Positions 38,791 through 48,733 are shown, counted from the stretch's first letter. The stretch: DNA of 53,084 nucleotides from Ferrovibrio sp. (GCF_025869515.1 NZ_JAOZVR010000082.1:1-53084), one strand, 5' to 3'. Numbers and translations are program-made. Notes: generated by a model not told the origin, from the letters alone.

Positions 38791-38826
38791 AAAAAAGAAA
38801 ACGGCGGTCCGGAAACCGGACCGCCG
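38791..38826 (-). terminator. Rho-independent terminator of the ribosomal cluster
   Basis: On the minus strand a perfect 11-pair stem CGGCGGTCCGG/CCGGACCGCCG with a TTT loop (38802-38826) is followed by TTTTCTTTTTT. It lies 27 bases after the rplQ stop and ends the long S10-spc-alpha transcript. Confidence 0.95.
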
Positions 38827-38852
38827 CTTCAAAGGATGGTTGCTTCAGCCGA

Positions 38853-39275
38853 TCAGGCTGCTGCTTCGGCCTCGGCCGTTTCCTGCACCGGACCCGAATC
38901 CAGGCCCTTGGCGGCAGGATCGCGATCCACCAGCTCGACCACGGCCATCGGCGCGGCATCGCCATAGCGGAAGCCGGCCTTCAGCACGCGGCTGTAGCCG
39001 CCCTTGCGATCGGCGTAACGGGTGTTCAGCGTCGAGAACAGCTTGTCCACTGCTGCCTTCTCCGGCAGGAAAGACAGCGCCTGGCGACGGGCATGCAGAT
39101 CGCCGCGCTTGCCGAGCGTGATCAGCTTGTCGATCAGCGGCTTCAGCTCCTTGGCCTTCGGCAGCGTGGTGGTGATCTGCTCGTGCTTGATCAGCGACGC
39201 AGCCATGTTGCCGAACATCGCACGGCGATGAGCGCTGGTCTTATTGAGTTTGCGGCCGGCATTGCGGTGACGCAT
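38853..39275 (-). CDS. rplQ: 50S ribosomal protein L17
   Basis: A 140-residue L17, which binds 23S rRNA near the exit tunnel. The start [20 protein letters not shown] and the block [20 protein letters not shown] are diagnostic. The C-terminus has an acidic Ala/Glu tail (ETAEAEAAA) common in alphaproteobacteria. It is the last gene of the cluster, 35 bases after rpoA, and a strong terminator follows. Confidence 0.98.
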   Translation of the reverse strand: MRHRNAGRKLNKTSAHRRAMFGNMAASLIKHEQITTTLPKAKELKPLIDKLITLGKRGDLHARRQALSFLPEKAAVDKLFSTLNTRYADRKGGYSRVLKAGFRYGDAAPMAVVELVDRDPAAKGLDSGPVQETAEAEAAA

Positions 39276-39310
39276 AGGGACTCTCCTCGATCTTCTTTAG
39301 GCGGACAGGA

Positions 39311-40327
39311 TCAGTATTGATCCTGCAGTTTCTTCGCCAGTTCTTCGATATTCTCCGGCGGCCAGTTGGGGACATGCATACCCAGATGCAGGCCCATCTG
39401 CGCCAGAACTTCCTTGATCTCGTTGAGCGACTTGCGGCCGAAATTCGGGGTCCGCAGCATCTCCGCCTCGGTCTTCTGGATCAGATCGCCGATATAGACA
39501 ATGTTGTCGTTCTTCAGACAGTTGGCCGAACGCACCGAGAGTTCCAGTTCGTCGACGCGACGCAGCAGGTTCGGATTGAATTCCGGCTCGCTGGTGATCT
39601 TCTCGCGGCTTTCAGCCTTCGGCTCTTCGAAGTTGATGAAGAGCTGCAGCTGGTCCTGCAGGATACGGGCGGCATAAGCCACCGCGTCTTCCGGCTTGAT
39701 CGCGCCGTTGGTCTCGAGCTGGACGGTCAGCTTGTCATAGTCGAGAATCTGGCCCTCGCGGGTATTCTCGACCTTGTAGGAGACCTTGCGCACCGGGCTA
39801 TATAGCGCATCGACCGGGATCAGGCCGATCGGCGCATCTTCCGGACGGTTGGCCGACGCCGGCACATAGCCCTTGCCGGTCTCGACTGTCAGCTCCATGC
39901 GGATGTTGGCGCCGGCATCGAGCGTGCACAGCACATGGTTCGGATCCATGACTTCGATGTCATGGCCGGTCTCGATCATCTTGGCGGTGACTTCGCACGG
40001 ACCCTGCGCATTCAGATGCATGCGCTTCGGGCCTTCGCCGTGCATCTTCAGCGCCATCGACTTGATGTTCAGGACGATGTCGGTGACGTCTTCACGCACG
40101 CCGGGGATCGACGAGAATTCATGCAGCACGCCATCGATCTTGATGGAGGTGACGGCAGCGCCCTGCAGCGACGACAGCAGCACGCGGCGCAGCGCATTGC
40201 CCAGGGTAAGACCAAAGCCGCGTTCCAGCGGTTCGGCGACAATGGTAGCAGTCCGGCCCGGCACGGCGCCCGGCTCGATAACCAGTTTGTTCGGCTTAAT
40301 CAGATCGGTCCAATTCTTCTGGATCAC
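39311..40327 (-). CDS. rpoA: DNA-directed RNA polymerase alpha subunit
   Basis: A 338-residue alpha subunit. The start is a GTG at 40327 ([15 protein letters not shown]) with GAGG eight bases upstream; the open frame beyond it is not family-like. The N-terminal dimerisation domain ([20 protein letters not shown]) is followed by a linker and the C-terminal domain ([37 protein letters not shown]) that contacts UP-element DNA and activators. A 142-base gap with a bulged hairpin separates it from rpsK. Confidence 0.98.
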   Translation of the reverse strand: MIQKNWTDLIKPNKLVIEPGAVPGRTATIVAEPLERGFGLTLGNALRRVLLSSLQGAAVTSIKIDGVLHEFSSIPGVREDVTDIVLNIKSMALKMHGEGPKRMHLNAQGPCEVTAKMIETGHDIEVMDPNHVLCTLDAGANIRMELTVETGKGYVPASANRPEDAPIGLIPVDALYSPVRKVSYKVENTREGQILDYDKLTVQLETNGAIKPEDAVAYAARILQDQLQLFINFEEPKAESREKITSEPEFNPNLLRRVDELELSVRSANCLKNDNIVYIGDLIQKTEAEMLRTPNFGRKSLNEIKEVLAQMGLHLGMHVPNWPPENIEELAKKLQDQY

Positions 40328-40391
40328 CTGTAACCTCGTTCGGTTGCGGCGGGTGCGGACACTCCGCCTAGACCACCTCGGGTGCGGCAAC

Positions 40392-40422
40392 GGCCGCCCC
40401 TATACGTATTTGGGTGGCGGCC
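40392..40422 (-). other. Hairpin in the rpsK-rpoA gap
   Basis: In the 142-base gap between rpsK and rpoA, GGCCGCC-A-CC (40422-40412 on the minus strand) can pair with GGGGCGGCC (40400-40392), giving about nine pairs with one bulged A and a loop containing TACGTA. No T-run follows, so it is not a standard terminator. It may be a translational control or RNA-processing site in the alpha operon mRNA. Confidence 0.45.
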
Positions 40423-40469
40423 GGCCTCATTATTCTTTCTGCGCCGGACCTGAATCCGACGCGGACCGT

Positions 40470-40862
40470 TTAGATGCGGCGACGCTTCGGCGGACGGCAG
40501 CCGTTATGCGGGATCGGCGTGACGTCGCGGATGCTGGTGATGACGAAGCCGACAGCCTGCAGCGCACGCAGGGCTGACTCGCGGCCCGAACCCGGACCCT
40601 TCACCTCGACTTCCAGCGTGCGCACGCCGTGCTCGGCGGCGCGACGGCCGGCGGTATCGGCGGCGACCTGGGCGGCATACGGGGTCGATTTGCGCGAACC
40701 CTTGAAGCCCTGGCTGCCGGCCGACGACCAGGCAATGGTGTTGCCCTGGGCGTCGGTGATGGTGATCATCGTGTTGTTGAACGAAGCATTCACATGCGCA
40801 ACAGCAGAGGTGATGTTCTTCTTTTCCTTGCGCCGGGGGCGCGCGGCCTTGTCCTTGACCAT
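40470..40862 (-). CDS. rpsK: 30S ribosomal protein S11
   Basis: A 130-residue S11 of the 30S platform. The blocks [31 protein letters not shown] and [17 protein letters not shown] are diagnostic, and the end ([11 protein letters not shown]) is the conserved basic tail. It follows rpsM by 36 bases. The N-terminus ([14 protein letters not shown]) is basic. Confidence 0.98.
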   Translation of the reverse strand: MVKDKAARPRRKEKKNITSAVAHVNASFNNTMITITDAQGNTIAWSSAGSQGFKGSRKSTPYAAQVAADTAGRRAAEHGVRTLEVEVKGPGSGRESALRALQAVGFVITSIRDVTPIPHNGCRPPKRRRI

Positions 40863-40898
40863 GGGTGTCCTGCAGTCCTTAAAACGGGGGCTAACGGT

Positions 40899-41276
40899 TT
40901 AGCGCGCGGCCTTCTTCTTGCCGGCGATGGCGACCGCCTTGCCCTTGCGGGTACGGGCGTTGGTATGGGTACGCTGGCCACGAACCGGCAGGCCCTTGCG
41001 ATGACGCAGGCCACGGTAGCAGCCCAGATCCATCAGACGCTTGATGTCCATGGCGATTTCACGACGCAGGTCGCCTTCGACCTTGTAGTCGCGATCGATG
41101 GTTTCACGGATCTGCAGCACCTCGGCATCGGTCAGCTGATTGACCCGACGCTCCCGCGGAAGGCCAACCTTCTCGCAAATTTCTTTCGCCTTCACCCGGC
41201 CGATGCCGTAGATGTAGGTCAGTGCGATCTCGACCCGCTTGTTGGTCGGAATGTTCACGCCAGCGATACGCGCCAC
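40899..41276 (-). CDS. rpsM: 30S ribosomal protein S13
   Basis: A 125-residue S13, which contacts the 50S subunit and P-site t[23 protein letters not shown], the helix-two-turn-helix [16 protein letters not shown] and the basic C-terminus ([19 protein letters not shown]) are diagnostic. It is the first gene after adk, across 187 bases that hold a strong promoter, so the alpha-operon genes can be transcribed separately from the S10-spc genes. Confidence 0.98.
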   Translation of the reverse strand: MARIAGVNIPTNKRVEIALTYIYGIGRVKAKEICEKVGLPRERRVNQLTDAEVLQIRETIDRDYKVEGDLRREIAMDIKRLMDLGCYRGLRHRKGLPVRGQRTHTNARTRKGKAVAIAGKKKAAR

Positions 41277-41397
41277 GTTTTTCTCCTCGAATCACCCGCT
41301 CCGGCACGGCCGAAGCGTTCACCTTGGCACCGTTAAGACATACAGAAAACCAACGCAGTCAATGACTTACGTCGGGATTCGCAGCCTTAATTTTCGC

Positions 41398-41422
41398 TCG
41401 CGCCCGTTGCCAAGGGGCGCGA
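41398..41422. promoter_or_regulatory. Perfect inverted repeat over the rpsM transcription start region
   Basis: TCGCGCCC (41398-41405) and GGGCGCGA (41415-41422) form a perfect 8-base inverted repeat with a 9-base spacer. Its right arm touches the -10 box of the predicted rpsM promoter and its centre is near the expected start of transcription, the position of a repressor site. It could also fold as a hairpin in the mRNA only if transcription starts further upstream. Confidence 0.5.
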
Positions 41423-41449
41423 TTATAGAAACTTCCTTCACTCAGTCAA
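41422..41449 (-). promoter_or_regulatory. Strong predicted promoter of rpsM-rpsK-rpoA-rplQ
   Basis: On the minus strand TTGACT (41444-41449) and TATAAT (41422-41427) are 16 bases apart, near-consensus for sigma-70. It lies just after adk and points to rpsM, leaving a leader of about 140 bases. A second TTGACT at 41357-41362 has no clear -10 partner. Confidence 0.85.
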
Positions 41450-41463
41450 CTACTTAAGTGGGC

Positions 41464-42114
41464 TCAAAGCGAGGCCAGAACTTCCTCGATCTGCTGCGTC
41501 ACTTCATCGATTTCCGCCATCCCGTCAACCTTCCGCAGGATGCCCCGCCCCTCGTAATATGGGAGAAGTGGCGCCGTCTGCTCGTGATAGGCCTTCAGAC
41601 GCGGCACCACGGTTTCGGCCTTGTCGTCCGCCCGGCGGGTGAATTCGGTCGACCCGCAACGGTCGCATACACCCGGCTTCTGGGTCGGCTGGAATTTGTC
41701 ATGGTAACCCGCGCCGCACTTGGCGCAGGTGAATCGGCCGGTGATCCGCTCAACCAGAACGGAGTCGTTGACCTGCATCTCGATCACGGTATCCAGCTTG
41801 AGCTTGCGCTCGGCCAGCATCTTGTCCAGCGCTTCGGCCTGCTTGGTGGTGCGCGGGAAGCCGTCCAGGATGAAGCCCTTGCGGCAGTCCGGCTGGTCGA
41901 TCCGGTCGGCGATGATGCCGACCACGATCTCGTCCGACACCAGGGCGCCGCTGTCCATGATCGCCTTGGCCTTCAGGCCGATGGCGGTGCCGGCCTTGAC
42001 GGCGGCGCGCAGCATGTCGCCCGTCGAAAGCTGGACCAGGCCATGCTTGGCAGTCAGGCGCTGGGCCTGGGTGCCCTTGCCGGCACCCGGCGGTCCGAGC
42101 AGGATCAGCCTCAT
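41464..42114 (-). CDS. adk: Adenylate kinase with zinc-type LID
   Basis: A 216-residue adenylate kinase interconverting ATP + AMP and 2 ADP. The P-loop GPPGAGKGT lies at residues 8-16, with the AMP-binding block [10 protein letters not shown] and [11 protein letters not shown]. The LID carries four cysteines, Cys130-x2-Cys133 and Cys150-x2-Cys153, the same positions that bind zinc in Bacillus enzymes; many Gram-negative enzymes lack them. The ATG overlaps the secY stop (TAATG). Confidence 0.97.
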   Translation of the reverse strand: MRLILLGPPGAGKGTQAQRLTAKHGLVQLSTGDMLRAAVKAGTAIGLKAKAIMDSGALVSDEIVVGIIADRIDQPDCRKGFILDGFPRTTKQAEALDKMLAERKLKLDTVIEMQVNDSVLVERITGRFTCAKCGAGYHDKFQPTQKPGVCDRCGSTEFTRRADDKAETVVPRLKAYHEQTAPLLPYYEGRGILRKVDGMAEIDEVTQQIEEVLASL

Positions 42115-43460
42115 TATTTCCGCGCTCCCCTCAGTTTGGCCTTCTTGATGAGGCCCTCATACTGGTGTGCCAGCAGATGCGACTGGATCTGGGCAACGGT
42201 ATCCATGGTCACGCTGACCACGATCAGCAGCGAGGTGCCGCCGAAGTAGAACGGGACCGAGTACTGGGAAATCAGGAATTCAGGCAGCAGGCAGACGCCG
42301 GCGATGTAGATTGCACCCACCACGGTCAGACGCGTCAGCACGTAGTCGAAATATTCGGCCGTGCGCTGGCCCGGACGGATGCCCGGCACGAAGCCGCCGT
42401 ACTTCTTCAGGTTATCCGCCGTCTCGTTCGGATTGAACACGACCGAGGTATAGAAGAAGCAGAAGAAGACGATCAATGCGACATAGGTCACCATGTACAG
42501 CGGCTGGCCGTGGCCGAGCATGGTGGTGACGGTGGTGACCCAGCCGGGCGCGCCGGAGCTGGCGGTGAACTGCGCCACGGTCGCCGGCATCAGCAGCAGC
42601 GACGAAGCGAAGATCGGCGGAATCACGCCCGAGGTGTTCAGCTTCAGCGGCAGATGCGAGCTTTCGCCGCCGAACATGCGGGCGCCCTGCTGTCGCTTGG
42701 GATACTGCACCAGGATGCGGCGCTGGGCGCGTTCCATGAACACGATGAAGGTGATCACGGCCACGATCATCACCAGCAGGAACAGGATGAAGAAGGTGCT
42801 GAGCGCGCCGGTGCGGCCGAGTTCCAGCGTGGCGGCAAGCGCACGCGGCAATTCGGCGATGATGCCGGCGAAGATGATCAGCGAGATGCCCTGGCCGACA
42901 CCGCGCTGGGTGATCTGCTCGCCCAGCCACATCAGGAACAGCGTGCCGCCGGTCAGCGTCACCACGGTGGTCAGGCGGAAGAACATGCCCGGATCGAGCA
43001 CGGCCCCACCGCGGCTGCCGGTCATGCCCTCAAGGCCGACGGCGATGCCGTAGGACTGGACCAGCGCCAGGAAGACGGTGCCGTAGCGGGTGTACTGGTT
43101 GAGCTTCTTGCGGCCGGACTCGCCTTCCTTCTTCAGCGCTTCGAGCTGCGGCGTCACCGCCGTCAGCAGCTGCACGATAATGGAGGCCGAGATATACGGC
43201 ATGATGTTGAGCGCGAAGATGGTCATGCGCTCCAGCGCGCCGCCGGCAAACACGTTGAACATGCCGAGGATGCCGCCAGCCTGCTGGCGGAAGATATCGG
43301 CCATGATCTGCGGATCGATGCCAGGCAGCGGAATATAGGTGCCAAGCCGGTACACGATCAGGGCACCGATCGTGAACCAGATACGCTTCTTCAATTCGGT
43401 CGCTTTGGCAAACGCCCCGAGATTGAGGCTACCTGCCATGCGTTCCGCTGCCGATGCCAT
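42114..43460 (-). CDS. secY: Protein translocase subunit SecY
   Basis: A 448-residue SecY, the ten-helix pore of the Sec translocon. Typical blocks are [20 protein letters not shown] (helix 1), the plug region IPLPGIDP, the cytoplasmic loop [12 protein letters not shown] and the C5 loop with [15 protein letters not shown], which binds ribosome and SecA. The ATG at 43460 is used; 43439 is in frame and gives [11 protein letters not shown] terminator-like hairpin lies 33-63 bases upstream, between rplO and secY. Confidence 0.97.
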   Translation of the reverse strand: MASAAERMAGSLNLGAFAKATELKKRIWFTIGALIVYRLGTYIPLPGIDPQIMADIFRQQAGGILGMFNVFAGGALERMTIFALNIMPYISASIIVQLLTAVTPQLEALKKEGESGRKKLNQYTRYGTVFLALVQSYGIAVGLEGMTGSRGGAVLDPGMFFRLTTVVTLTGGTLFLMWLGEQITQRGVGQGISLIIFAGIIAELPRALAATLELGRTGALSTFFILFLLVMIVAVITFIVFMERAQRRILVQYPKRQQGARMFGGESSHLPLKLNTSGVIPPIFASSLLLMPATVAQFTASSGAPGWVTTVTTMLGHGQPLYMVTYVALIVFFCFFYTSVVFNPNETADNLKKYGGFVPGIRPGQRTAEYFDYVLTRLTVVGAIYIAGVCLLPEFLISQYSVPFYFGGTSLLIVVSVTMDTVAQIQSHLLAHQYEGLIKKAKLRGARK

Positions 43461-43492
43461 GTGCGAGCCCTAAAATCCGACCGCGTGAACTG

Positions 43493-43523
43493 AAAACACC
43501 GGCGGGGCTGTTGAGCCCCGCCG
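43493..43523 (-). terminator. Terminator-like hairpin between rplO and secY
   Basis: On the minus strand a perfect 10-pair stem CGGCGGGGCT/AGCCCCGCCG with a CAAC loop (43500-43523) is followed by GTGTTTTC. It sits in the middle of the spc gene order, 20 bases after the rplO stop and 33 bases before secY. The U-run is short and starts three bases late, so it may end only part of the transcripts, or act as an mRNA-processing or stability element. Confidence 0.65.
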
Positions 43524-43543
43524 ACGGACCTGAACGGTCTGTC

Positions 43544-44059
43544 TTACTTCTTCTTGCCCTTGGCCTTCTTCTCGGCCTTCGGTTCGGCATCGGCCTTCGC
43601 CGCGATCAGCGTAGTGATGCTGCCGCCGGCCTTCTCCACCGCCGCCTTGGCGGTGCCCGAGGCGCCGCTGACGGTGATGGTGATCTTGGCCTTCAGCTCG
43701 CCGGTGCCGAGCAGACGCACGCCGCCAGCCTTGCGCGAGCACAGGCCGGCCGCCTTCAGCGCCGCTTCGTCGATCGGCTGCGCCGCGTCGATCTTCTTCT
43801 TGTCGATGGCAGCCTGCAGCCGGCCGATATTCACAGTCTCGAAAGAGACCGGATTCAGCGGATTGAAGCCGCGCTTCGGCAGACGACGATAGATTGGGGT
43901 CTGACCGCCTTCGAAGCCATTGATGCTGACGCCGGTGCGGGCCTTCTGACCCTTGACGCCACGGCCAGAGGTCTTGCCCTTGCCGGAACCGATGCCGCGA
44001 CCGACGCGCATGCGGTTCTTGCGGGCGCCCTCGTTGTCGGCAATCTGATTGAGACGCAT
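43544..44059 (-). CDS. rplO: 50S ribosomal protein L15
   Basis: A 171-residue L15. [20 protein letters not shown], then [19 protein letters not shown] and [17 protein letters not shown] are the family's glycine-rich N-terminal extension that penetrates the 23S rRNA. The C-terminus is Lys-rich ([10 protein letters not shown]), slightly longer than in E. coli. Confidence 0.98.
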   Translation of the reverse strand: MRLNQIADNEGARKNRMRVGRGIGSGKGKTSGRGVKGQKARTGVSINGFEGGQTPIYRRLPKRGFNPLNPVSFETVNIGRLQAAIDKKKIDAAQPIDEAALKAAGLCSRKAGGVRLLGTGELKAKITITVSGASGTAKAAVEKAGGSITTLIAAKADAEPKAEKKAKGKKK

Positions 44060-44106
44060 GTTCCTAACCCTTCCGCTCGGGCCGGCCTGAGCCAGCCCTG
44101 TGATCC

Positions 44107-44316
44107 TTAGCCTTCGACCTGCAGCAGGTGCTGCACCTTGGCGATCATGCCGCGCACCGAGGGGGTATCCTCCAGCTCGCGGGTCTGATGCAGCTTGCGC
44201 AGACCCAGACCGACCAGCGTGCCCTGCTGGTCAGCAGTGCGCTTGTTGGCCGAACGGATCCAGGTGACCTTCACGGTCTTGCCGGCCGCCTTGGCCGTCT
44301 TCTTAGCTGCAGCCAT
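44107..44316 (-). CDS. rpmD: 50S ribosomal protein L30
   Basis: A 69-residue L30. The block [20 protein letters not shown] and [20 protein letters not shown] are diagnostic. It has an N-terminal Ala/Lys extension ([12 protein letters not shown]) of about ten residues relative to E. coli. It lies between rpsE and rplO. Confidence 0.96.
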   Translation of the reverse strand: MAAAKKTAKAAGKTVKVTWIRSANKRTADQQGTLVGLGLRKLHQTRELEDTPSVRGMIAKVQHLLQVEG

Positions 44317-44321
44317 GGGGC

Positions 44322-44897
44322 TTACTCCTCAGTCTCGGACTTGCGGCCGAGCAGGTCGGACACCTTCTTGCCGCGCTTGGACGCGATATGGCGCGGGGCG
44401 TTCAGGCCCTTGAGGGCCTCGAAGGTCGCCTTCACCATGTTGTGCGGGTTCGAAGAGCCGAGCGACTTGGTCACCACGTCGGCAACGCCGAGGGTTTCGA
44501 ACACCGCGCGCATCGGACCGCCGGCGATGATGCCGGTACCGGCCGGAGCCGTACGCAGCACAACCTTACCGGCGCCATGACGGCCCTCGATGTCGTGATG
44601 CAGCGTGCGGCCTTCGCGCAGGTTGACGCGGATCATGTTGCGCTTGGCATGTTCGGTCGCCTTGCGGATCGCTTCCGGCACTTCGCGGGCCTTGCCCGAA
44701 CCGTAACCGACGCGGCCCTTCTGATCGCCGACGACGACGAGAGCAGCGAAACCGAAGCGACGACCGCCCTTCACCACCTTGGCGACGCGATTGATGCTGA
44801 CCAGCTTGTCGACGAGATCGTTCTCGCCGCGGTCGCGGTCACCACCGCGGTCGCCGCGATCGCGTCCGTCTCGTTCACCCCGTTGAGTAGCAGCCAT
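44322..44897 (-). CDS. rpsE: 30S ribosomal protein S5
   Basis: A 191-residue S5, which affects decoding fidelity. The core is clear: [38 protein letters not shown] and [16 protein letters not shown]. The N-terminus has a low-complexity Arg/Asp/Gly extension ([19 protein letters not shown]), a form seen in other alphaproteobacteria. The ATG at 44897 is chosen; a TTG at 44906 is a weak alternative. Confidence 0.98.
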   Translation of the reverse strand: MAATQRGERDGRDRGDRGGDRDRGENDLVDKLVSINRVAKVVKGGRRFGFAALVVVGDQKGRVGYGSGKAREVPEAIRKATEHAKRNMIRVNLREGRTLHHDIEGRHGAGKVVLRTAPAGTGIIAGGPMRAVFETLGVADVVTKSLGSSNPHNMVKATFEALKGLNAPRHIASKRGKKVSDLLGRKSETEE

Positions 44898-44913
44898 TGT
44901 ACCCAAACCTTTC

Positions 44914-45285
44914 TTAGAATTTCAGACCGGCTTCACGCGCCGCTTCCGCGAGCGCCTTGATGCGGCCGTGATAGAGATAGGCGCCGCGGTCGAAGGTCAC
45001 ATCGGTGACACCGGCGGCCTTGGCGCGCTCGGCGATCAGCTTGCCGACCTCGGAGGCCGCCTTGCTGTCGGCACCGGTCTTCAGCGAGCCGCGCAGGCCG
45101 GCTTCCAGCGACGAGGCAGCAGCAACGGTGACACCCTTCACGTCGTCGATGACCTGGGCGTAGATGTAACGCGACGAGCGATGCACACTCAGACGCGGAC
45201 GACCATGCGCGGCGGCAACGATCTTGGTGCGGTTGCGCTGCTTGCGGCGCTCGTTCAGAGCGTTCAGGCGAGTCTTCTGGCTCAT
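44914..45285 (-). CDS. rplR: 50S ribosomal protein L18
   Basis: A 123-residue L18, which binds 5S rRNA with L5. [20 protein letters not shown] and the end [20 protein letters not shown] are diagnostic. The ATG at 45285 with AAGGGAT upstream is chosen; the open frame beyond it overlaps rplF in another frame. Confidence 0.97.
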   Translation of the reverse strand: MSQKTRLNALNERRKQRNRTKIVAAAHGRPRLSVHRSSRYIYAQVIDDVKGVTVAAASSLEAGLRGSLKTGADSKAASEVGKLIAERAKAAGVTDVTFDRGAYLYHGRIKALAEAAREAGLKF

Positions 45286-45296
45286 AGCGGCATCCC

Positions 45297-45830
45297 TTAC
45301 TTCTTCTTGCCTTCCTTGCGCAGGATGGTCTCGGAGGCATACTTGATGCCCTTGCCCTTGTAGGGCTCCGGGGGCTTGATGCCGCGGATGTCCGCGGCGA
45401 CCTTGCCGACCAACTGCTTGTCCGCGCCCGAGATCTTGATCGAGGTGGGCTTTTCCACCTTGATTTCGATACCGGCCGGGATCGGATAGATGACTTCGTG
45501 GCTGAAGCCCATGTTCAGCTGCAGGTTCTTGCCCTGCATCGCCGCACGCAGGCCGACGCCGTTGATTTCCAGCTCCTCGTTGAAGCCGTCCTTGACGCCC
45601 TTGACCAGGTTGTTCACCAGCGTGCGCTGCATGCCCCACATGGAGCGGGCGCGGCGGGTGACCTGACGCGGCTTGACGGTGATCTTGCCGTCAACCAGCG
45701 TGACGTCGAGATCTTCCACGATGGTGAGCTTGAGCTCGCCCTTCGGGCCCTTGGCGGTCAGGGTCTGGCCGGCCAACTGGACCTGCACGCCCTGCGGCAC
45801 GGGAACCGGATGCTTGCCGATACGCGACAT
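45297..45830 (-). CDS. rplF: 50S ribosomal protein L6
   Basis: A 177-residue L6 with the two related domains of the family. [17 protein letters not shown] and the late [17 protein letters not shown] are diagnostic. The ATG at 45830 is ten bases after the rpsH stop; the longer frame upstream lies inside rpsH. L6 contacts the sarcin-ricin loop region. Confidence 0.98.
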   Translation of the reverse strand: MSRIGKHPVPVPQGVQVQLAGQTLTAKGPKGELKLTIVEDLDVTLVDGKITVKPRQVTRRARSMWGMQRTLVNNLVKGVKDGFNEELEINGVGLRAAMQGKNLQLNMGFSHEVIYPIPAGIEIKVEKPTSIKISGADKQLVGKVAADIRGIKPPEPYKGKGIKYASETILRKEGKKK

Positions 45831-45840
45831 GATCAGCTCC

Positions 45841-46236
45841 TTAGAACACGCGGCAGAGGACTTCGCCGCCAACATTGGCGGAACGAGCCTCAGTGTCGGA
45901 CATCACGCCGCGCGGGGTGGACAGGATCGAGATCCCGAGACCGCCACGCACCTTGCCGAGGTCCTTGATTGCCGAATACACGCGACGGCCTGGCTTCGAG
46001 ACACGATCGATGGTCTTGATGACCGGCTCGCCCTCGAAATACTTCAGCTCGATGCGCAGGTTGCGCTTGTTGCCATCTTCCTGCAGCTCGTAGCCGCGGA
46101 TATAGCCTTCCTTTTTGAGCACTTCGAGCACGTTCATACGCAGCTTCGAAGCCGGGGAGGCGATTGCCGCCTTACCCGCCTGCTGCCCGTTACGAATGCG
46201 GGCAAGCATATCGCCCAGGGGATCGGTCAGAGCCAT
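45841..46236 (-). CDS. rpsH: 30S ribosomal protein S8
   Basis: A 131-residue S8, a primary 16S rRNA binder; in E. coli it also represses the spc operon by binding mRNA near rpl[21 protein letters not shown] and the C-terminal [20 protein letters not shown] are diagnostic. No S8-like site was identified in the rplX-rplE junction here. Confidence 0.98.
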   Translation of the reverse strand: MALTDPLGDMLARIRNGQQAGKAAIASPASKLRMNVLEVLKKEGYIRGYELQEDGNKRNLRIELKYFEGEPVIKTIDRVSKPGRRVYSAIKDLGKVRGGLGISILSTPRGVMSDTEARSANVGGEVLCRVF

Positions 46237-46248
46237 CTGTTGCTCTCC

Positions 46249-46554
46249 TTACCAGCTAGACTTTGTCATGCCCGGGATCTGGCCGCTCGAGGCCAGTTCA
46301 CGCAGCATGTTGCGCGACAGTTTCAGCTTGCGATACACGGCGCGCGGACGGCCGGTCAGTTCGCAGCGGTTGCGCACACGGATCTTTGCGGAGTTGCGCG
46401 GCAGTTCGGCCAGCTTCAGGGCCGCTTCGAAACGCTCTTCCGGGGTGACACTCTTGTTCTTGATCGTCGCCTTCAGCTTCGCGCGCTTAGCGGCGAACTG
46501 CACCGACATCTTGCGGCGACGCTCATTCTTTTCAACAGCACTGGTCTTAGCCAT
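46249..46554 (-). CDS. rpsN: 30S ribosomal protein S14, long zinc-free type
   Basis: A 101-residue S14. The length and the lack of CxxC pairs place it in the zinc-independent class. [20 protein letters not shown] and [17 protein letters not shown] are diagnostic. It lies between rplE and rpsH as usual. Confidence 0.98.
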   Translation of the reverse strand: MAKTSAVEKNERRRKMSVQFAAKRAKLKATIKNKSVTPEERFEAALKLAELPRNSAKIRVRNRCELTGRPRAVYRKLKLSRNMLRELASSGQIPGMTKSSW

Positions 46555-46574
46555 ATCCGGTGTCCCTTCTCGGC

Positions 46575-47120
46575 TCAGCTCTGGAACGGCATGCGGAAAC
46601 CGGCCAGCAGGGCCTTGGCTTCCTCATCCGTCTTCGCCGTGGTGCAGATGATGATGTCCATGCCGCGGGCTGAATCGACCTTGTCGTAATCGATTTCCGG
46701 GAAAATGAACTGCTCCTTCAGGCCGAGCGCGTAGTTGCCGCGGCCGTCGAAGCTCTTGCCGTTCACACCGCGGAAGTCGCGCACGCGCGGCAGGGCGATG
46801 TTGATCAGGCGGTCCAGGAACTCATACATGTGGTCGCGGCGCAGCGTCACCTTGCAGCCGACCGCCTGGCCTTCGCGCAGCTTGAAATTCGCGATCGCCT
46901 TGCGGGCCTTGGTCAGGATCGGCTTCTGGCCGGTGATCGCAGCCATTTCAGCAGCGGCAGCCGTGATCTTCTTGGAATCCTGAGCCGCTTCGCCCACGCC
47001 CATGTTGACGACGATCTTGGTGATCTTCGGCACTTCCATGGAGTTCTTGTAGCCGAACTTCTCGGTCAGCTGCTTGCGGACCTGCTGTTCGTAGATGTCT
47101 TTCATACGCAGATTGGCCAT
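46575..47120 (-). CDS. rplE: 50S ribosomal protein L5
   Basis: A 181-residue L5, which binds 5S rRNA and contacts P-site tRNA. Family blocks are [38 protein letters not shown] and [17 protein letters not shown]. The ATG at 47120 has GGAGG spaced correctly, while the ATG at 47132 overlaps the rplX stop and is less likely. Confidence 0.98.
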   Translation of the reverse strand: MANLRMKDIYEQQVRKQLTEKFGYKNSMEVPKITKIVVNMGVGEAAQDSKKITAAAAEMAAITGQKPILTKARKAIANFKLREGQAVGCKVTLRRDHMYEFLDRLINIALPRVRDFRGVNGKSFDGRGNYALGLKEQFIFPEIDYDKVDSARGMDIIICTTAKTDEEAKALLAGFRMPFQS

Positions 47121-47131
47121 ATCAGCCTCCA

Positions 47132-47455
47132 TCAGCGATCGATGACTTCGCCGGAGCGCTTGGCAAAGCGCACCTTGCGGCCATCATCAAGGAATTTCAC
47201 GCCAACGCGGGTCGGCTTGCCGTCCTTGGGATCGGCCAGCATCACGTTGGAGACATGCAGCGGGGCTTCGCGCTGCTCGATGCCGCCGGTCGCGGTGCGG
47301 CTCGGCTTCACATGCTTGGTCACCTTGTTGGCGCCGGCGACGGTCACGCGATTGGTCTCGCGGCTGACGCTCAGCACCTCGCCGGCCACGCCCTTCGAGC
47401 GGCCCGACACAACGACGACCTTGTCGCCCTTCTTGATCTTCATAGCTTCGGCCAT
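47132..47455 (-). CDS. rplX: 50S ribosomal protein L24
   Basis: A 107-residue L24, an assembly initiator of the large subunit with a KOW motif. [20 protein letters not shown] and [20 protein letters not shown] are diagnostic. It starts three bases after the rplN stop. Confidence 0.98.
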   Translation of the reverse strand: MAEAMKIKKGDKVVVVSGRSKGVAGEVLSVSRETNRVTVAGANKVTKHVKPSRTATGGIEQREAPLHVSNVMLADPKDGKPTRVGVKFLDDGRKVRFAKRSGEVIDR

Positions 47456-47458
47456 GGC

Positions 47459-47827
47459 TTACAGAACCTCCGGCGCCAGCGAAATGATCTTCATATGGCC
47501 CTTGCCGCGCAGCTCGCGGGTGACCGGCCCGAAGATACGGGTGCCGATCGGCTCTTCCTGCTTGTTGATCAGGACGGCGGCGTTGCGGTCGAAGCGGATG
47601 GCGCTGCCATCGGCGCGGCGGATTTCCTTCGCCGTGCGGACGATGACGGCACGATGCACGTCGCCCTTCTTGACCTTGCCGCGCGGGATCGCGTCCTTGA
47701 CGGACACGACGATCACATCGCCGACCTGGGCCGTCTTACGCTTGGACCCACCCAGCACCTTGATGCACTGGACTCGGCGCGCGCCCGAATTGTCGGCGAC
47801 GTCGAGATTGGTTTCCACTTGGATCAT
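47459..47827 (-). CDS. rplN: 50S ribosomal protein L14
   Basis: A 122-residue L14 with [20 protein letters not shown] at the start and [20 protein letters not shown] near the end, the exact family length. L14 forms intersubunit bridges and is the binding site of the silencing factor RsfS. Confidence 0.99.
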   Translation of the reverse strand: MIQVETNLDVADNSGARRVQCIKVLGGSKRKTAQVGDVIVVSVKDAIPRGKVKKGDVHRAVIVRTAKEIRRADGSAIRFDRNAAVLINKQEEPIGTRIFGPVTRELRGKGHMKIISLAPEVL

Positions 47828-47861
47828 TGGACCTGTACCTCGCTAACTATCTATGTGCGGT

Positions 47862-48098
47862 TCAGGAGGCGTTTTCGACGACGATCCAGCGCTTAAGCTT
47901 GGAGATCGGCTTCGATTCCTGAATCGACACAACCTCGCCCTCTTTCCGAGAATTGCTCTCGTCATGGGCATGGTAGTTCTTCGAACGACGGATGAACTTC
48001 TTGTAGACGGGGTCCATGATGCGTCGTTCAACCTTCACGACGACGGTCTTGTTGCCCTTGTTGCTCACCACGACGCCCTGCAATACGCGCTTCGGCAT
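47862..48098 (-). CDS. rpsQ: 30S ribosomal protein S17
   Basis: A 78-residue S17. [20 protein letters not shown] and the segment [15 protein letters not shown] are diagnostic of this OB-fold primary 16S rRNA binder. It lies between rpmC and rplN with short gaps. Confidence 0.98.
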   Translation of the reverse strand: MPKRVLQGVVVSNKGNKTVVVKVERRIMDPVYKKFIRRSKNYHAHDESNSRKEGEVVSIQESKPISKLKRWIVVENAS

Positions 48099-48109
48099 CC
48101 TATTTCTCC

Positions 48110-48310
48110 TTACGCCTTCTTGGCGCCGGCCTGCTTATGCAGGGCGGTGCGCACTCGGGCGACGTCGCGGCGCACTTGCTTGACGCGCGCGGTGTTCTCC
48201 AGCTGACCCGTCGCCTTCTGGAAGCGCAGGTTGAACTGCTCCTTCTTCAGGTCGACAAGCTTGGTGTTCAGCTCGTCCTTGGTCTTACCGACCAGTTCAC
48301 TGCTCTTCAT
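48110..48310 (-). CDS. rpmC: 50S ribosomal protein L29
   Basis: A 66-residue helical hairpin protein at the tunnel exit. [20 protein letters not shown] and [16 protein letters not shown] are diagnostic. L29 with L23 forms the docking site for trigger factor and SRP. Confidence 0.98.
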   Translation of the reverse strand: MKSSELVGKTKDELNTKLVDLKKEQFNLRFQKATGQLENTARVKQVRRDVARVRTALHKQAGAKKA

Positions 48311-48313
48311 GGC

Positions 48314-48733
48314 TTATGCTCCCTCACCCAGGCGGGTGACGACCTTGGTCTTGATCGGCAGCTTGGCGGCGCCGAGCAGGAAGGCTTCCTTGGCGAGATT
48401 CGCCGGGATGCCGTCGAGTTCGAACATGATGCGGCCGGGCTTGACGCGGGCCACCCACAATTCGGGCGCGCCCTTGCCGGAACCCATGCGGACTTCGGCC
48501 GGCTTCTTCGACACCGGCACATCCGGGAACACGCGGATCCACATGCGCCCTTGGCGCTTGATGTGGCGGGTGATCGCACGGCGGCAGGCCTCGATCTGGC
48601 GCGCGGTGACGCGCGCCGGCTCGAGCGCCTTCAGGCCGAAGGCGCCGAAATTGAGGTCGGTGCCACCCTTGGCAACGCCCTTGATACGGCCCTTAAAGGC
48701 CTTGCGGAACTTGGTACGCTTCGGTTGCAACAT
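48314..48733 (-). CDS. rplP: 50S ribosomal protein L16
   Basis: A 139-residue L16. [20 protein letters not shown] and [20 protein letters not shown] are diagnostic; the segment [19 protein letters not shown] holds the site that is hydroxylated in some bacteria. It contacts the A-site tRNA region. Confidence 0.98.
   Translation of the reverse strand: MLQPKRTKFRKAFKGRIKGVAKGGTDLNFGAFGLKALEPARVTARQIEACRRAITRHIKRQGRMWIRVFPDVPVSKKPAEVRMGSGKGAPELWVARVKPGRIMFELDGIPANLAKEAFLLGAAKLPIKTKVVTRLGEGA

Noticed and set aside
42165..43493. Plus-strand frame of 442 codons opposite secY
   Set aside because: Shadow of secY; composition of His/Gln/Asp repeats is an antisense artefact.
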